From contig RFZH01000009.1 of the NCBI GenBank assembly GCA_009920815.1, positions 1-26,423 on the forward strand: DNA of 26,423 nt, given 5' to 3'. The notes beneath the pieces are model-generated. The model saw only the letters and a program-made list of their open reading frames with translations. It had not been told where the DNA came from and searched no databases. Positions 26,329-26,423 of this stretch are shown one piece after another (positions within the stretch are counted from its first letter, which is position 1; each line of letters starts with the position of its first letter). Position numbers and translations under genes: made by a program. The DNA comes from Paracoccaceae bacterium (lineage in GTDB: Bacteria; Pseudomonadota; Alphaproteobacteria; Rhodobacterales; Rhodobacteraceae).

Positions 26329-26423
26329 ATGGCAAAGGAAAAGTTTGATCGCAGCAAACCACACTGCAACATCGGCACAATTGGTCACGTTGACCATGGT
26401 AAAACGACGCTGACAGCGGCGAT
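26329..26423 (+). CDS. tuf: Elongation factor Tu, N-terminal fragment
   Basis: The last 95 bases encode the first 31 residues of EF-Tu, which delivers aminoacyl-tRNA to the ribosome. The start MAKEKFDRSKPHCNIGTIGH and the P-loop GHVDHGKT are diagnostic. The rest is cut off by the window edge. Confidence 0.97.
   Translation, partial: MAKEKFDRSKPHCNIGTIGHVDHGKTTLTAA

Overview
The window looks like chromosomal DNA of a marine alphaproteobacterium, most likely a Rhodobacteraceae/Roseobacter-group member with only moderate GC content. The basis is the character of the proteins (GroEL, DnaE, XdhABC, a MoeB with an N-terminal membrane extension), the tight ATGA stop/start overlaps, and the CIRCE-controlled groESL operon. 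I cannot place it below family level by eye. I saw no tRNA, rRNA, insertion sequence, prophage, CRISPR array or large repeat. No gene-free stretch exceeds about 160 bp.

Layout. Positions 1-2705 (minus) hold the first ~900 codons of dnaE, cut by the window edge. Diverging from it, 2868-12172 (plus) is one long operon: xdhA-xdhB-xdhC (xanthine dehydrogenase and its cofactor-insertion protein), then a four-gene BMP-family ABC importer (ATPase, two permeases, periplasmic binding protein), closed by a strong hairpin terminator at 12183-12217. A DUF938-type methyltransferase follows almost immediately. Converging on it is a lipoprotein M48 metallopeptidase (minus). A conserved-looking 75-residue protein (plus) converges in turn on modC-modB (minus), a molybdate importer that lacks modA here. 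From 15849 to 21411 (plus) runs a compact housekeeping series: ChaN-like protein, coaBC, dut, moeB and an M3 peptidase. Next come groES-groEL with a perfect CIRCE operator and a terminator. The right end has a small membrane protein and a cytochrome P450 (both minus), a hypothetical lipoprotein (plus), and the first codons of tuf at the edge.

How the genes fit together. The first operon reads as purine salvage and catabolism: the BMP-type importer probably brings in nucleosides or nucleobases, and XdhABC oxidises hypoxanthine and xanthine to urate. XdhAB needs molybdopterin cofactor, and the window also carries molybdate uptake (modBC) and a molybdopterin-synthase activating enzyme (moeB), so three molybdenum-related loci lie within about 17 kb. 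The remaining genes are core functions: replication, CoA synthesis, dUTP removal, peptide turnover, protein folding and translation.

Novelty. I see no clearly new multi-gene system. The points most worth a second look are the modBC locus with a possible modA remnant, the membrane-anchored MoeB, the methyltransferase start just behind a terminator, two small overlapping ORFs that may couple translation, and the groESL promoter embedded in an upstream hairpin.
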